Assembly: GCF_022760995.1 (NCBI RefSeq)
Contig: NZ_JAKWJO010000013.1
Location: forward strand, 1-64,000
Length of the DNA: 64,000 bases
Reading direction: 5' to 3'
Origin: Dyella sedimenti
Lineage (GTDB): Bacteria > Pseudomonadota > Gammaproteobacteria > Xanthomonadales > Rhodanobacteraceae
Shown here: positions 43,104 through 51,636 of the stretch, piece after piece
How positions within the stretch are numbered: the stretch's first letter is position 1
Layout: every line of letters begins with the position of its first letter
Notes under the pieces: model-generated
What the model saw: the letters and a program-made list of their open reading frames with translations, nothing else
The model's database searches: none
What the model was told of the DNA's origin: nothing
Translations under genes and position numbers: made by a program

Positions 43104-43229
43104 GAGGAGCGAGTAGCGAGGGCGCCAGCACCGCAGTTTACGGAAAAAACGCGAAGCCCGGACAAGGCTGCCCGGGCTTCGGAGGCTTGCCGGACGAAAG
43201 GGTTTTCGCGCCCTCGCTACTCACCCCTC
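43104..43229. repeat. Long-range inverted repeat between infB and rbfA
   Basis: The left arm GAGGAGCGAGTAGCGAGGGC (43104 onward) and the right arm GCGCCCTCGCTACTC (43208 onward) share a 15-bp perfect match plus a few more pairs, about 82 bp apart. The inner terminator-like hairpin (43153-43180) sits in the loop. Looks like an inserted extragenic element. Confidence 0.65.
43144..43180 (-). terminator. Intrinsic terminator-like hairpin after infB
   Basis: On the minus strand: GAAGCCCGG, a 10-nt loop, CCGGGCTTC, then GCG and six T. A 9-bp stem with a U-tract. It should cut or reduce read-through from infB into rbfA-truB-rpsO-pnp. Confidence 0.75.
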
Positions 43230-43238
43230 GTCCCTCGA

Positions 43239-46034
43239 TCACAGCGTGCGAGCCACCTCGATGCGCTCGAAGCACTCGATCTGGTCGCCGACCTTCACGT
43301 CGTTGTACTGCTTCACGGCGATGCCGCATTCCATGCCGTTGCGCACTTCGTCCACCAGGTCCTTGAAGCGGCGCAGCGATTCCAGCTCGCCCTGGAATAC
43401 CACGGTGTTGTCGCGCAGCACGCGGATCGGCTTGTTGCGCTTGACCGTGCCCTCGATGACCATGCAGCCGGCCACCGCGCCGAACTTGGAGCTGCGGAAC
43501 ACTTCGCGCACCTGTGCCACGCCGATGATCTCTTCGCGCACTTCCTTGCCCAGCAGGCCGGAAGCCGCCTGCTTCACCTGGTCGATCACGTCGTAGATGA
43601 TCGAGAAGTAGCGCACGTCCAGGCCGGAGGTATCGATCACCTTGCGGGCCGAGGCGTCGGCACGCACGTTGAAGCCGATGACCAGCGCCTTGGAGGCGGC
43701 CGCCAGGGTGGCGTCGGACTCGGTGATGCCGCCGACGCCGGCCGCGATCACGTTGACCTTCACGTTCTCGTTGCCGATCTGGCTGAGCGACTCGCGCAGC
43801 GCCTGCACCGAACCCTGCACGTCGGCCTTGACCAGGATGTTGAGCGTCTGCTGCTCGTTGCCCTGGCCCATCTGGGCCATGATGTCCTCGAGACGGTTGG
43901 CCTTGCTGACCATGCGCGTCTCGCGGCGCTTGAGCTGGCGCTCGGCGGCCACTTCGCGGGCGAGGCGCTCGTCGGCCACCACCACGAAGTCGTCGCCCGA
44001 TTCCGGCACGCCGGACAGGCCAAGCACCTGCACCGGAATGGACGGGCCGGCTTCCTGCACGGTCTTGCCGTTCTCGTCGATCAGCGCGCGCATGCGGCCG
44101 TACTCGATGCCGCACACCACGAAGTCGCCGCGCTTGAGCGTGCCCTGCTGGACCAGCACGGTCGCCACCGGGCCACGGCCGCGGTCCAGGCTGGATTCGA
44201 TCACCACGCCCGACGCCGGACCGTCCTCGACCGCCGTCAATTCCATCACCTCGGCCTGGACCAGGATGGCGTCGAGCAGGTCGTCGACGCCCATGCCGGT
44301 CTTGGCCGACACCGGCACGAATGGTGTGTCGCCGCCCCACTCTTCCGGGATCACTTCCAGGTTGCCCAGGCCCTGCTTGACGTGGTCGGGATTGGCGTCC
44401 GACTTGTCCATCTTGTTGAGCGCCACGATCAGCGGCACCTTGGCCGCGCGCGCATGCTGCACGGCTTCCACCGTCTGCGGCATCACGCCGTCGTCAGCCG
44501 CGACCACCAGCACCACGATATCCGTGGACTGGGCGCCGCGGGCGCGCATCGAGGTGAACGCCGCGTGGCCCGGGGTATCCAGGAAGGTGATGACGCCCTT
44601 GGGCGTTTCCACGTGGTATGCGCCGATGTGCTGGGTGATGCCGCCGGCTTCGCCCGAGGCAACCTTGGTGCGGCGGATGTAGTCCAGCAGCGAGGTCTTG
44701 CCGTGGTCGACGTGGCCCATGATGGTGACCACCGGCGGACGCGGCTTCTTCTCACCTTCCAGCTCGGCGTTCTGGGTATGCGCGGCCAGCGCGGCCTCGG
44801 CATTGTTCTCGCTCACAGCCACGGCCTTGTGGCCGAGTTCCTCGACCACCAGCACGGCGGTGTCGTGGTCGATGGTCTGGTTGATGGTGGCCATCACGCC
44901 CATCTTGAACAGGGCCTTGACCACTTCCGAACCCTTGACCGCCATCTTGTTCGCAAGATCGGCAACCACGTTGCTGTCGCCCACCACGACCTCGCGCACG
45001 ACCGCGGCGGTCGGACGGGTGAAGCCATGCGCGCCGCCGCCCACGGACGGGGAGCCGCCGCGTGGCGTCTCGCGGTTCGGACCCTTGCCGGGCTTGCCGC
45101 GCTTGGTGGAACGGCGGGCGCGGTCGGCATCGCTCAGGTGCAGCTCGCCGGCGGCGAAGCGCTTGCCACCCGGGCCCTCGTCGCGATCGCGGCCATAGCG
45201 CGGCTTGCTGCGGTTGTCGCCGCTGGTTGCCGCAGGGGCCGGCGCGGGCGCCGGGGCCGGGGCGGGCGCCGATGGCGCCACCACCTTCTTCTCGCGGCGG
45301 CGCGGCTCATGGATGCGTGGCACGATCATGCCCAGCGAGCTGTGATCGATTCGCTGCACCGGCGGCTCGGCGACGGGCGCCGGCTTTTCGGCCTGCCCCG
45401 CGCTCGCCGGCTCGGCGGCGACACTCTCGGCCGCCGCCGCCGCGGCCTCGGCCGCCTGGCGTTCCTGCTGTTCCTTCGCCCGGGCGGCGGCTTCCGCCTC
45501 GGCCTGCTGGCGGCGCTGTTCTTCTTCGGCCTCGCGCTGGCGCTGAGCCTCTTCCGCATGCCGCGCCTCTTCCTGGCGGCGGCGCTCGGCCTCGACGCGC
45601 TCGTTTTCCTCGTGGTCGCGCTGCTGCTGGGATTCCTGCAGCTTGCGCACGGCATCCTCGCGCTCGGCGTCGCCGCCCGCTTCCTCGGCGATGACGCTGC
45701 GCTTGACGTAGGTGCGCTTGGCGCGCACTTCCACGTTCACCGTCTTGGCACCGCCGGTGGCGCCGCGACCGCCTGGCGTGGCGACCTTCAGTTCGCTCAC
45801 CTTGCGGCGCTTGAGCGTGATCTGGCGCGGCGCGCTGTCATCGACCTCGGTGGCACCCTGCTCGCCCTTGCCGTGCGTGCGGCGCAGGAAGCCCAGCAGC
45901 TTCACCTTCTCGGTACTGCTGATGATCTGCTCCGGGTCGGAGAATTTCATACCGGCCTCGGACAGCTGCCCGAGCAGCTTGTCCACCGGCATGCCAAGTA
46001 CCTTGGCGAGTTGTTTGATCGTTACGTCCGACAT
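43239..46034 (-). CDS. infB: Translation initiation factor IF-2
   Basis: 931 residues, started at 46034 (MSDVTIKQLAKVLGMPVDK). GTPase that brings initiator tRNA to the 30S subunit; the matching tRNA gene is at the head of this locus. The N-terminal IF2-N domain is followed by a long Ala/Glu/Arg/Gln-rich coiled region (about 130-330), which includes an Ala/Pro stretch. The G domain has GHVDHGKTSLLDYIR (about 440), DTPGHAAF and NKMDK. The later domains II-IV are complete. Confidence 0.97.
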   Translation of the reverse strand: MSDVTIKQLAKVLGMPVDKLLGQLSEAGMKFSDPEQIISSTEKVKLLGFLRRTHGKGEQGATEVDDSAPRQITLKRRKVSELKVATPGGRGATGGAKTVNVEVRAKRTYVKRSVIAEEAGGDAEREDAVRKLQESQQQRDHEENERVEAERRRQEEARHAEEAQRQREAEEEQRRQQAEAEAAARAKEQQERQAAEAAAAAAESVAAEPASAGQAEKPAPVAEPPVQRIDHSSLGMIVPRIHEPRRREKKVVAPSAPAPAPAPAPAPAATSGDNRSKPRYGRDRDEGPGGKRFAAGELHLSDADRARRSTKRGKPGKGPNRETPRGGSPSVGGGAHGFTRPTAAVVREVVVGDSNVVADLANKMAVKGSEVVKALFKMGVMATINQTIDHDTAVLVVEELGHKAVAVSENNAEAALAAHTQNAELEGEKKPRPPVVTIMGHVDHGKTSLLDYIRRTKVASGEAGGITQHIGAYHVETPKGVITFLDTPGHAAFTSMRARGAQSTDIVVLVVAADDGVMPQTVEAVQHARAAKVPLIVALNKMDKSDANPDHVKQGLGNLEVIPEEWGGDTPFVPVSAKTGMGVDDLLDAILVQAEVMELTAVEDGPASGVVIESSLDRGRGPVATVLVQQGTLKRGDFVVCGIEYGRMRALIDENGKTVQEAGPSIPVQVLGLSGVPESGDDFVVVADERLAREVAAERQLKRRETRMVSKANRLEDIMAQMGQGNEQQTLNILVKADVQGSVQALRESLSQIGNENVKVNVIAAGVGGITESDATLAAASKALVIGFNVRADASARKVIDTSGLDVRYFSIIYDVIDQVKQAASGLLGKEVREEIIGVAQVREVFRSSKFGAVAGCMVIEGTVKRNKPIRVLRDNTVVFQGELESLRRFKDLVDEVRNGMECGIAVKQYNDVKVGDQIECFERIEVARTL

Positions 46035-46163
46035 CGTGTTCTTTCTCCGCCGTTCCCGCGCTCTAAGTCCGTGCGGCCCTGCCTGCACGGCCACCTCCAT
46101 CCCTGGTGGAAAGCCCTCTCGGGCCCTCCTCGGCGCGCCCATCCAGGGCGCGGCCGCCCGCGG

Positions 46164-47669
46164 TTAGCCACCTTTCTCCAGGCGCGCGATCATCGGCGCA
46201 CGTGCTGCCATGATCAGCGCCGCTGCGCGATCCTCGTCCATGCCATCGATGTCGATCAGGTCGTCGACCGCGAGGTCGGCCAGATCATCCACCGTGACGA
46301 TTTCACGACCGGCCAGCGCATAGGCGGTCGACTCGTCCATGCCCGGCAGGTTGAGCAGATCCTCCGACGGCTTGTGCTCGTCGAGGCTCTCCTCCACCGC
46401 CAGCGCCTCGGTGAGCAGCGCGTCGCGGGCGCGGGCGCGCAGTTCCTCGACGATGTCCTCGTCGAAGCCCTCCACGGCCAGCAGCTCGGCGCTGGGCACA
46501 TAGGCGATTTCCTCCACGCTGGAGAAGCCTTCCTGCACGAGGATGTTGGCGATCTCCTGGTCCACTTCCAGCTTGTCCATGAACAGCTGGCGTGCGGCCT
46601 CCTGCTCGGCCTCGCTCTTGGCGGCGACCTGGTCCTGCGTCATCACGTTGAGCTGCCAGCCGGTCAGCTTGCTGGCCAGGCGCACATTCTGGCCGCCGCG
46701 GCCGATGGCCTGGGACAGCTTGTCCTCGGCCACCGCGATATCCATCGAGTGCTTTTCCTCGTCCATGATGATGGACTGCACCTCGGCCGGCGCCATCGCG
46801 TTGATGACGTACTGGGCCTGGTTCTCGTGCCACAGGATGATGTCCACGCGCTCGCCGTTGAGTTCGTTGGACACGGCCTGCACGCGCGAGCCGCGCATGC
46901 CGATGCAGGCGCCGATGGGATCGGTGCGCGAATCGTGCGCCACCACGGCAATCTTGGCGCGGTCGCCCGGGTCGCGGGCGCAGCCCTTGATCTCGACCAG
47001 GCCCTGGCCGACTTCCGGCACCTCGAGCTTGAACAGCTCGATCATGAATTCCGGCGCGGCGCGCGATACGAACAGCTGCGGGCCGCGGGCCTCCGAGCGT
47101 ACTTCGTACAGGTAGCCGCGCACGCGGTCGCCGACGCGGGCCGACTCGCGCGGAATGGTCTTGTCGCGCGGGATGAAGGCCTCGGCATTGCCGCCCAGGT
47201 CGAGGTAGACATTGCCGCGCTCCACGCGCTTGACGATGCCGGTGACCAGCTCGCCCACCCGCTCCTGGAACGCATCGACCACCTGCTGGCGCTCGGCCTC
47301 GCGCACGCGCTGCACGATCACCTGCTTGGCGGCCTGGGCCGCGATGCGGCCGAACTCGGCGTTCTCGATCTGCTGTTCGATGTATTCGCCGACCTGCGCG
47401 TCCTCGCGCTCGTCGACGGCATCCATCAGGCGTACCTGGTGGAACGGCGACTCCATCTCGCCATCGTCGGCGATGATCTCCCAGCGGCGGAAGGTCTCAT
47501 AGTCGCCGCTGTGGCGGTCGATGGAAACGCGGATGTCCGGATCCTCGTCCGGATAGCGCTTCTTGGCCGCAGACGCGAGCGCCGCTTCCATCGCCTGGAA
47601 AATCACTTCACGCGGCACGCCCTTCTCGTTGGCAACCGCATCCACCACCAGCAAAAGTTCTTTGCTCAT
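46164..47669 (-). CDS. nusA: Transcription termination/antitermination factor NusA
   Basis: 501 residues, started at 47669 (MSKELLLVVDAVANEKG). Binds RNA polymerase and nascent RNA and modulates pausing, termination and rRNA antitermination. The N-terminal polymerase-binding domain (1-130), S1 domain (about 135-200, GIVKRVERGNVYLDLGG), two KH domains (about 205-345; DPIGACIGMRGSRVQAV, then AIGRGGQNVRLASKLTGW) and C-terminal acidic repeats (about 360-490) are all visible, the gammaproteobacterial layout. Confidence 0.97.
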   Translation of the reverse strand: MSKELLLVVDAVANEKGVPREVIFQAMEAALASAAKKRYPDEDPDIRVSIDRHSGDYETFRRWEIIADDGEMESPFHQVRLMDAVDEREDAQVGEYIEQQIENAEFGRIAAQAAKQVIVQRVREAERQQVVDAFQERVGELVTGIVKRVERGNVYLDLGGNAEAFIPRDKTIPRESARVGDRVRGYLYEVRSEARGPQLFVSRAAPEFMIELFKLEVPEVGQGLVEIKGCARDPGDRAKIAVVAHDSRTDPIGACIGMRGSRVQAVSNELNGERVDIILWHENQAQYVINAMAPAEVQSIIMDEEKHSMDIAVAEDKLSQAIGRGGQNVRLASKLTGWQLNVMTQDQVAAKSEAEQEAARQLFMDKLEVDQEIANILVQEGFSSVEEIAYVPSAELLAVEGFDEDIVEELRARARDALLTEALAVEESLDEHKPSEDLLNLPGMDESTAYALAGREIVTVDDLADLAVDDLIDIDGMDEDRAAALIMAARAPMIARLEKGG

Positions 47670-47718
47670 TGCAGCAACTCCGTGAGACGCCACCGGCGCC
47701 CGATCGGTTTCGATTGAT

Positions 47719-48249
47719 TTACTTCGTGGCCTTCTTGCCCGGCTTCTTGCCCGGTTTGGGCTGCGGCACGTAGCCGAGCGCTGCCCAATCCGGCACCACG
47801 CGCGCGCTTTCAACCGCATCGTGGTCGAACTCGAAGGTCTTCCCCTCCGCTTCCAGCGAGATCCGCTCGCCGTCCACCGAGACCACCTTGCCGCGCAGGC
47901 GGCGGCGTCCTTCCAGGGGCGCCTTCAGCAATACCTTCACTTCCGTACCGGCCACCTTGGCGAACTGCGCCGCGGTGAACAGCGGCCGGTCGATGCCGGG
48001 TGAGGAAACTTCCAGCAGGTAATGGCCCGGGATCGGATCCTCGACGTCCAGCATGGCCGACAACTCGCGGCTGGCCGCCTCGCAGTCGTCCAGCGTGACC
48101 TCGCGGCCCTCGCCGCCCGCTGCCAGCACGTCCAGATAGACACGCAGGGTACTCTGCCCCTGCGACGGGGTGAACTCCACGCCGATGCATTCCAGCCCCA
48201 GATCGGCCAGAACCTCGGTGAAGCGTTGAGCCAGTGCCTGCGTATCCAT
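47719..48249 (-). CDS. rimP: Ribosome maturation factor RimP
   Basis: 176 residues, started at 48249 (MDTQALAQRFTEVLADLG). Helps early assembly of the 30S subunit. The family motif DDCEAASRELSAMLDVED (about 58) and YLLEVSSPGIDRPL (about 83) are intact, and the C-terminal SH3-like domain ends in a Lys-rich tail (PGKKPGKKATK). A hairpin with a T-run stands immediately before it, after the initiator tRNA. Confidence 0.96.
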   Translation of the reverse strand: MDTQALAQRFTEVLADLGLECIGVEFTPSQGQSTLRVYLDVLAAGGEGREVTLDDCEAASRELSAMLDVEDPIPGHYLLEVSSPGIDRPLFTAAQFAKVAGTEVKVLLKAPLEGRRRLRGKVVSVDGERISLEAEGKTFEFDHDAVESARVVPDWAALGYVPQPKPGKKPGKKATK

Positions 48250-48278
48250 GATTCGCCTACCGTTACCGTCGCCAGAAA

Positions 48279-48303
48279 CAAAAAATGGGCTCAAGCGGCC
48301 CAT
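48279..48303 (-). terminator. Terminator/attenuator between initiator tRNA and rimP
   Basis: On the minus strand ATGGGC, a 7-nt loop and GCCCAT are followed by six T, about 30 nt before the rimP start. A short but textbook intrinsic terminator inside the leader of rimP. Confidence 0.65.
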
Positions 48304-48427
48304 TCCCTGCTCTTGATACAGAGCGTCCTCGCCGATGTCCCGACCCATCCAGACTCTTCCGGGGCACTTGGCGCTGCCAGCATCGAAGCGGCATGTGACG
48401 CACGTGCGACGCATCCTTGCGCCCAAC

Positions 48428-48451
48428 AAAAAAGCCTCACGAGGAGGCTTT
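48428..48451 (-). terminator. Terminator directly after the initiator tRNA
   Basis: AAAGCCTC, a 5-nt loop and GAGGCTTT followed by TTT on the minus strand. It lies 19 bp past the CCA end of the tRNA. Confidence 0.8.
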
Positions 48452-48469
48452 CTTGTTCTAAGAAAGATC

Positions 48470-48546
48470 TGGTAGCGGGGGCAGGATTCGAACCTGCGAC
48501 CTTCGGGTTATGAGCCCGACGAGCTGCCAGACTGCTCCACCCCGCA
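48470..48546 (-). tRNA. Initiator tRNA-fMet (CAU)
   Basis: 77 nt including an encoded CCA end. Anticodon CAT in the loop CTCATAA with three G-C pairs in the anticodon stem (GGG/CCC), the initiator hallmark. The T arm (AGGTTCGAATCCT) is complete. The 1-72 position is T and T, that is unpaired, as expected for an initiator (enteric fMet has C and A). It lies upstream of rimP-nusA-infB, corresponding to the metY position in E. coli. Confidence 0.95.
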
Positions 48547-48627
48547 TCAGAGTCCGGAAATAGTAGCGAGATGGCCGGATTCTTGCAAGCCTTACCGCAA
48601 AAAAATTTCACACGACTGAAGCATTCC

Positions 48628-48653
48628 CCCGTGGCGGCCAGCGCCGCCACGGG
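48628..48653. terminator. Hairpin after nuoN
   Basis: A perfect 11-bp stem, CCCGTGGCGGC/GCCGCCACGGG, with a 4-nt loop, 5 bp after the nuoN stop. No T-run, so it may protect the 3' end or need Rho. Confidence 0.6.
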
Positions 48654-48658
48654 CGGAC

Positions 48659-50098
48659 TCAACCGACGAACACCCGCTGGCACCACCCGAACAGCGGCCC
48701 CCAGCCCAGGCCCAGCGCCAGCAGCGCCAGCACGTTCAACGACAGTACCAGGCGCACCGAGACGTCGCCCTGCAGGCGGATCTCGGTACCCTCGACCGCC
48801 TTGTCGAAGTACATCACCTTGACCACGCGCAGGTAGTAGTACAGGCCGATGATGGCAAACACGGCGCCGACGATGGCCAGCCACAGGAACCCGGCGTGGA
48901 TCGCGGCCTGGAACACCAGCAACTTGGCGAAGAAGCCGAACATCGGCGGCACGCCGGCCAGCGAGAACATCACCAGCATCATCAGGAAGGCCGCCCAGGG
49001 CGAGCGCTGGTTGAGGCCCTTGAGGTCGTCGATCTCCTCGCACTCGAAGCCCGCACGGGCCAGGGCCAGGATCACGCCGAAGGCCGCCGCGCTCATCAGC
49101 GCGTAGCTGATCGCATAGAACAGGGCCGAGGCGTAGCCTTCCGGACCGGCGTTGACCAAGCCCAGCAGCAGGTAGCCCATGTGCGAGATGGTCGAGTAGG
49201 CCAGCAGGCGCTTGAGGTTGCTCTGCACGATGGCCACCAGGTTGCCGATGGCCAGCGACAGCACCGCCAGGCAGGCCAGCATCAGCTGCCAGTGCTGGGC
49301 CAGGTCGCCCAGGCCGGAGGCCAGCAGGCGGTAAGCCATGCCGAACGCCGCCAGCTTCGGCGCCGAGCCGATAAAGATGGTCACGGCGGTCGGCGAGCCC
49401 TGGTAGACATCCGGGATCCACATGTGGAACGGCGCCGCGCCCAGCTTGAAGCCGATGCCCACGATCATGAAGATCAGGCCGAACACCAGCAGGTGCGGCA
49501 TGCTGGTCTGCGTCGCCAGCACGTGCAGCCGGGCCAGTTCCAGCGTGCCGGTGGCGCCGTACACCATCGACATGCCGTACAGCAGCATGCCCGAGGCGAG
49601 CGCGCCCAGCACGAAGTATTTGATCGCCGCTTCCGAGGACAGGCGCGAGTCGCGGTTCAGGGCGACCAGCGCATAGGACGAAAGCGTCAGCAGTTCCAGG
49701 CCCAGGTACACGGTGACCAGGCTGCCCGCCGACACCAGCAGCATGATGCCGATCACCGCGAAGATGGTGAGCGTGTAGAACTCGCCCACGAACAGCTTGC
49801 GGTCGATCAGGTATGGCTTGGCGTACACGAACACCAGCACGGTACTGAGCAGTGCGAAGACCTTGAGCACTTCGGCCACGCCGTCGCGCACGAACATGCC
49901 GCTGAAGGCGGTGACCGGCTGGCTGGGCTGCCCTGCTACCACCAGGTAGATGCCCACCAGCAGCACCGCGATGGAGAGCCAGTGCAGCAGCGGACGTTGC
50001 TCGGCCTTCATGAAGGCGTCCAGCAGCAGCAGCAGGCACGCCGCCGCCGCCAGGTACAGCTCCGGCAACAGGATCAGAATGTCATTGAGGTTGGGCAT
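48659..50098 (-). CDS. nuoN: NADH-quinone oxidoreductase subunit N
   Basis: 479 residues. Antiporter-like membrane subunit of complex I with about 14 hydrophobic helices. The conserved charged residues for proton pumping lie in the LKRLLAYSTISHMGYLLLGL segment (about 280-300), shared with NuoL and NuoM, and in the helix with EAAIKYFVLGALASG (about 155). The last gene of the operon, followed by a hairpin. Confidence 0.96.
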   Translation of the reverse strand: MPNLNDILILLPELYLAAAACLLLLLDAFMKAEQRPLLHWLSIAVLLVGIYLVVAGQPSQPVTAFSGMFVRDGVAEVLKVFALLSTVLVFVYAKPYLIDRKLFVGEFYTLTIFAVIGIMLLVSAGSLVTVYLGLELLTLSSYALVALNRDSRLSSEAAIKYFVLGALASGMLLYGMSMVYGATGTLELARLHVLATQTSMPHLLVFGLIFMIVGIGFKLGAAPFHMWIPDVYQGSPTAVTIFIGSAPKLAAFGMAYRLLASGLGDLAQHWQLMLACLAVLSLAIGNLVAIVQSNLKRLLAYSTISHMGYLLLGLVNAGPEGYASALFYAISYALMSAAAFGVILALARAGFECEEIDDLKGLNQRSPWAAFLMMLVMFSLAGVPPMFGFFAKLLVFQAAIHAGFLWLAIVGAVFAIIGLYYYLRVVKVMYFDKAVEGTEIRLQGDVSVRLVLSLNVLALLALGLGWGPLFGWCQRVFVG

Positions 50099-50114
50099 GA
50101 TCAGTCAGTCCTGC

Positions 50115-51623
50115 TTAGATCTTGTGGTTGCCAAGCTGCGTGACCAGCTGCGTGACCGAGCTGTCCATCAGGTGGATCAGCGGCTGCGGCCAGATGCCGA
50201 GCGCGAGCACGGCAGCGGCGAAGGCGCCCAGCACGAGCCACTCGCGGCCGTTGATGTCCTTCATCTCGGCCACGTGCGGATTGGTGATGTCGCCCCACAG
50301 CACGCGCTTGACCATGTACAGCGTGTAGGCCGCGCCGATGATCAGGGTGAAGGCGGCGAAGAAGGCGATCCACGGGTTGGCCTGGAAGCTGGCCAGCACC
50401 ACCTGGAACTCGCCCACGAAGCCGCTGGTGCCCGGCAGGCCGCTGTTGGCCATGGCGAACAGCACGTAGAAGAAGCCGAACCAGGGCATCACGTTGATGA
50501 CGCCGCCGTAGTCCTTGATCTGGCGAGTGTGCAGGCGGTCGTACATCACGCCGATGCAGGAGAACATCGCGCCCGACACGAAGCCGTGCGAGATCATCTG
50601 CACCATCGCGCCCTGCATGCCCAGCTTGGCGGCATCCAGGTTGCCGGCGCCACGCACCAGCATGAAGGCGATGAAGATGCCCAGGGTGACGAAGCCCATG
50701 TGCGCCACGGACGAGTACGCCACCAGCTTCTTCATGTCCTCCTGCACCAGCGCGATATAGCCGATGTAGACCACCGCGATCAGGCTCAGGCCGATCACCA
50801 GCCAGGCAAAGGCCTCCGACGCGTCCGGGACGATCGGCAGCGAGAAGCGCAGGAAACCGTAGCCGCCGATCTTCAGCATCACCGCAGCCAGCACCACCGA
50901 ACCGCCGGTCGGCGCCTCCACATGGGCATCCGGCAGCCAGGTGTGCACCGGCACCATCGGCACCTTCACCGCGAAGGCGATCAGGAAGGCGAAGAACAGC
51001 CAGCTCTGCTCCTTCATGGTCAGCGGCAGCGCGGCCAGCTGGGCCAGGTCGAACGAGCCCGCCTTCAGGTACAGGTAGATCAGGCCCACCAGCATGAAGA
51101 TGGAGCCGAAGAACGTGTAGATGAAGAACTTCAGCGTGGCATACACGCGGCGCGGACCGCCCCAGACACCGATGAGGATGAACATCGGGATCAGCATGGC
51201 CTCGAAGAACACGTAGAACAGCAACGCGTCGGTAGCGCAGAACACGCCGATCATCAGGCCCTCGAGCACCAGCATGGCGGCCATGTACTGGTGCGGGTTG
51301 ACCCGGATGACCTCCCACGCGCCGACGATCACAAGGATGCCGACGAAGGTGGTCAGCAGGATCAGCGCGACCGAGATGCCGTCCACCGCCAACGCGTAGT
51401 GCACGTTGAGCCCGGCGATCCAGAGGTGGTCCTCCGTGAGCTGCTTGGCCGCGTCCGCCGCGTTGTACTGCGGCAGCAGGTAGAGGCTGGCCACGAAGGT
51501 GAGGATGGCCACCAGCAGCGCGATCCAGCGCGCCGCATTGGGTCGGCCGGAGCCGGCGAGCAGCACCGGGACGGCGCCTACGATGGGAAGCCAGATCAGC
51601 AGGCTGAGCAAATGATTGAACAT
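50115..51623 (-). CDS. nuoM: NADH-quinone oxidoreductase subunit M
   Basis: 502 residues. Second antiporter-like proton pump subunit. KVPMVPVHTWLPDAHVEAPT (about 222-241) and the MKKLVAYSSVAHMGFVTLG segment (about 293) are diagnostic. About 14 membrane helices. It lies 13 bp after nuoL and 16 bp before nuoN. Confidence 0.96.
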   Translation of the reverse strand: MFNHLLSLLIWLPIVGAVPVLLAGSGRPNAARWIALLVAILTFVASLYLLPQYNAADAAKQLTEDHLWIAGLNVHYALAVDGISVALILLTTFVGILVIVGAWEVIRVNPHQYMAAMLVLEGLMIGVFCATDALLFYVFFEAMLIPMFILIGVWGGPRRVYATLKFFIYTFFGSIFMLVGLIYLYLKAGSFDLAQLAALPLTMKEQSWLFFAFLIAFAVKVPMVPVHTWLPDAHVEAPTGGSVVLAAVMLKIGGYGFLRFSLPIVPDASEAFAWLVIGLSLIAVVYIGYIALVQEDMKKLVAYSSVAHMGFVTLGIFIAFMLVRGAGNLDAAKLGMQGAMVQMISHGFVSGAMFSCIGVMYDRLHTRQIKDYGGVINVMPWFGFFYVLFAMANSGLPGTSGFVGEFQVVLASFQANPWIAFFAAFTLIIGAAYTLYMVKRVLWGDITNPHVAEMKDINGREWLVLGAFAAAVLALGIWPQPLIHLMDSSVTQLVTQLGNHKI

Positions 51624-51636
51624 GGAGCAGGTTCCC

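Noticed and set aside
42984..47717. A 1577-codon open frame on the plus strand opposite infB and nusA
   Set aside because: Covers two essential genes and the gaps between them in antisense; it shows no domains and the His/Leu-rich composition of shadow frames.
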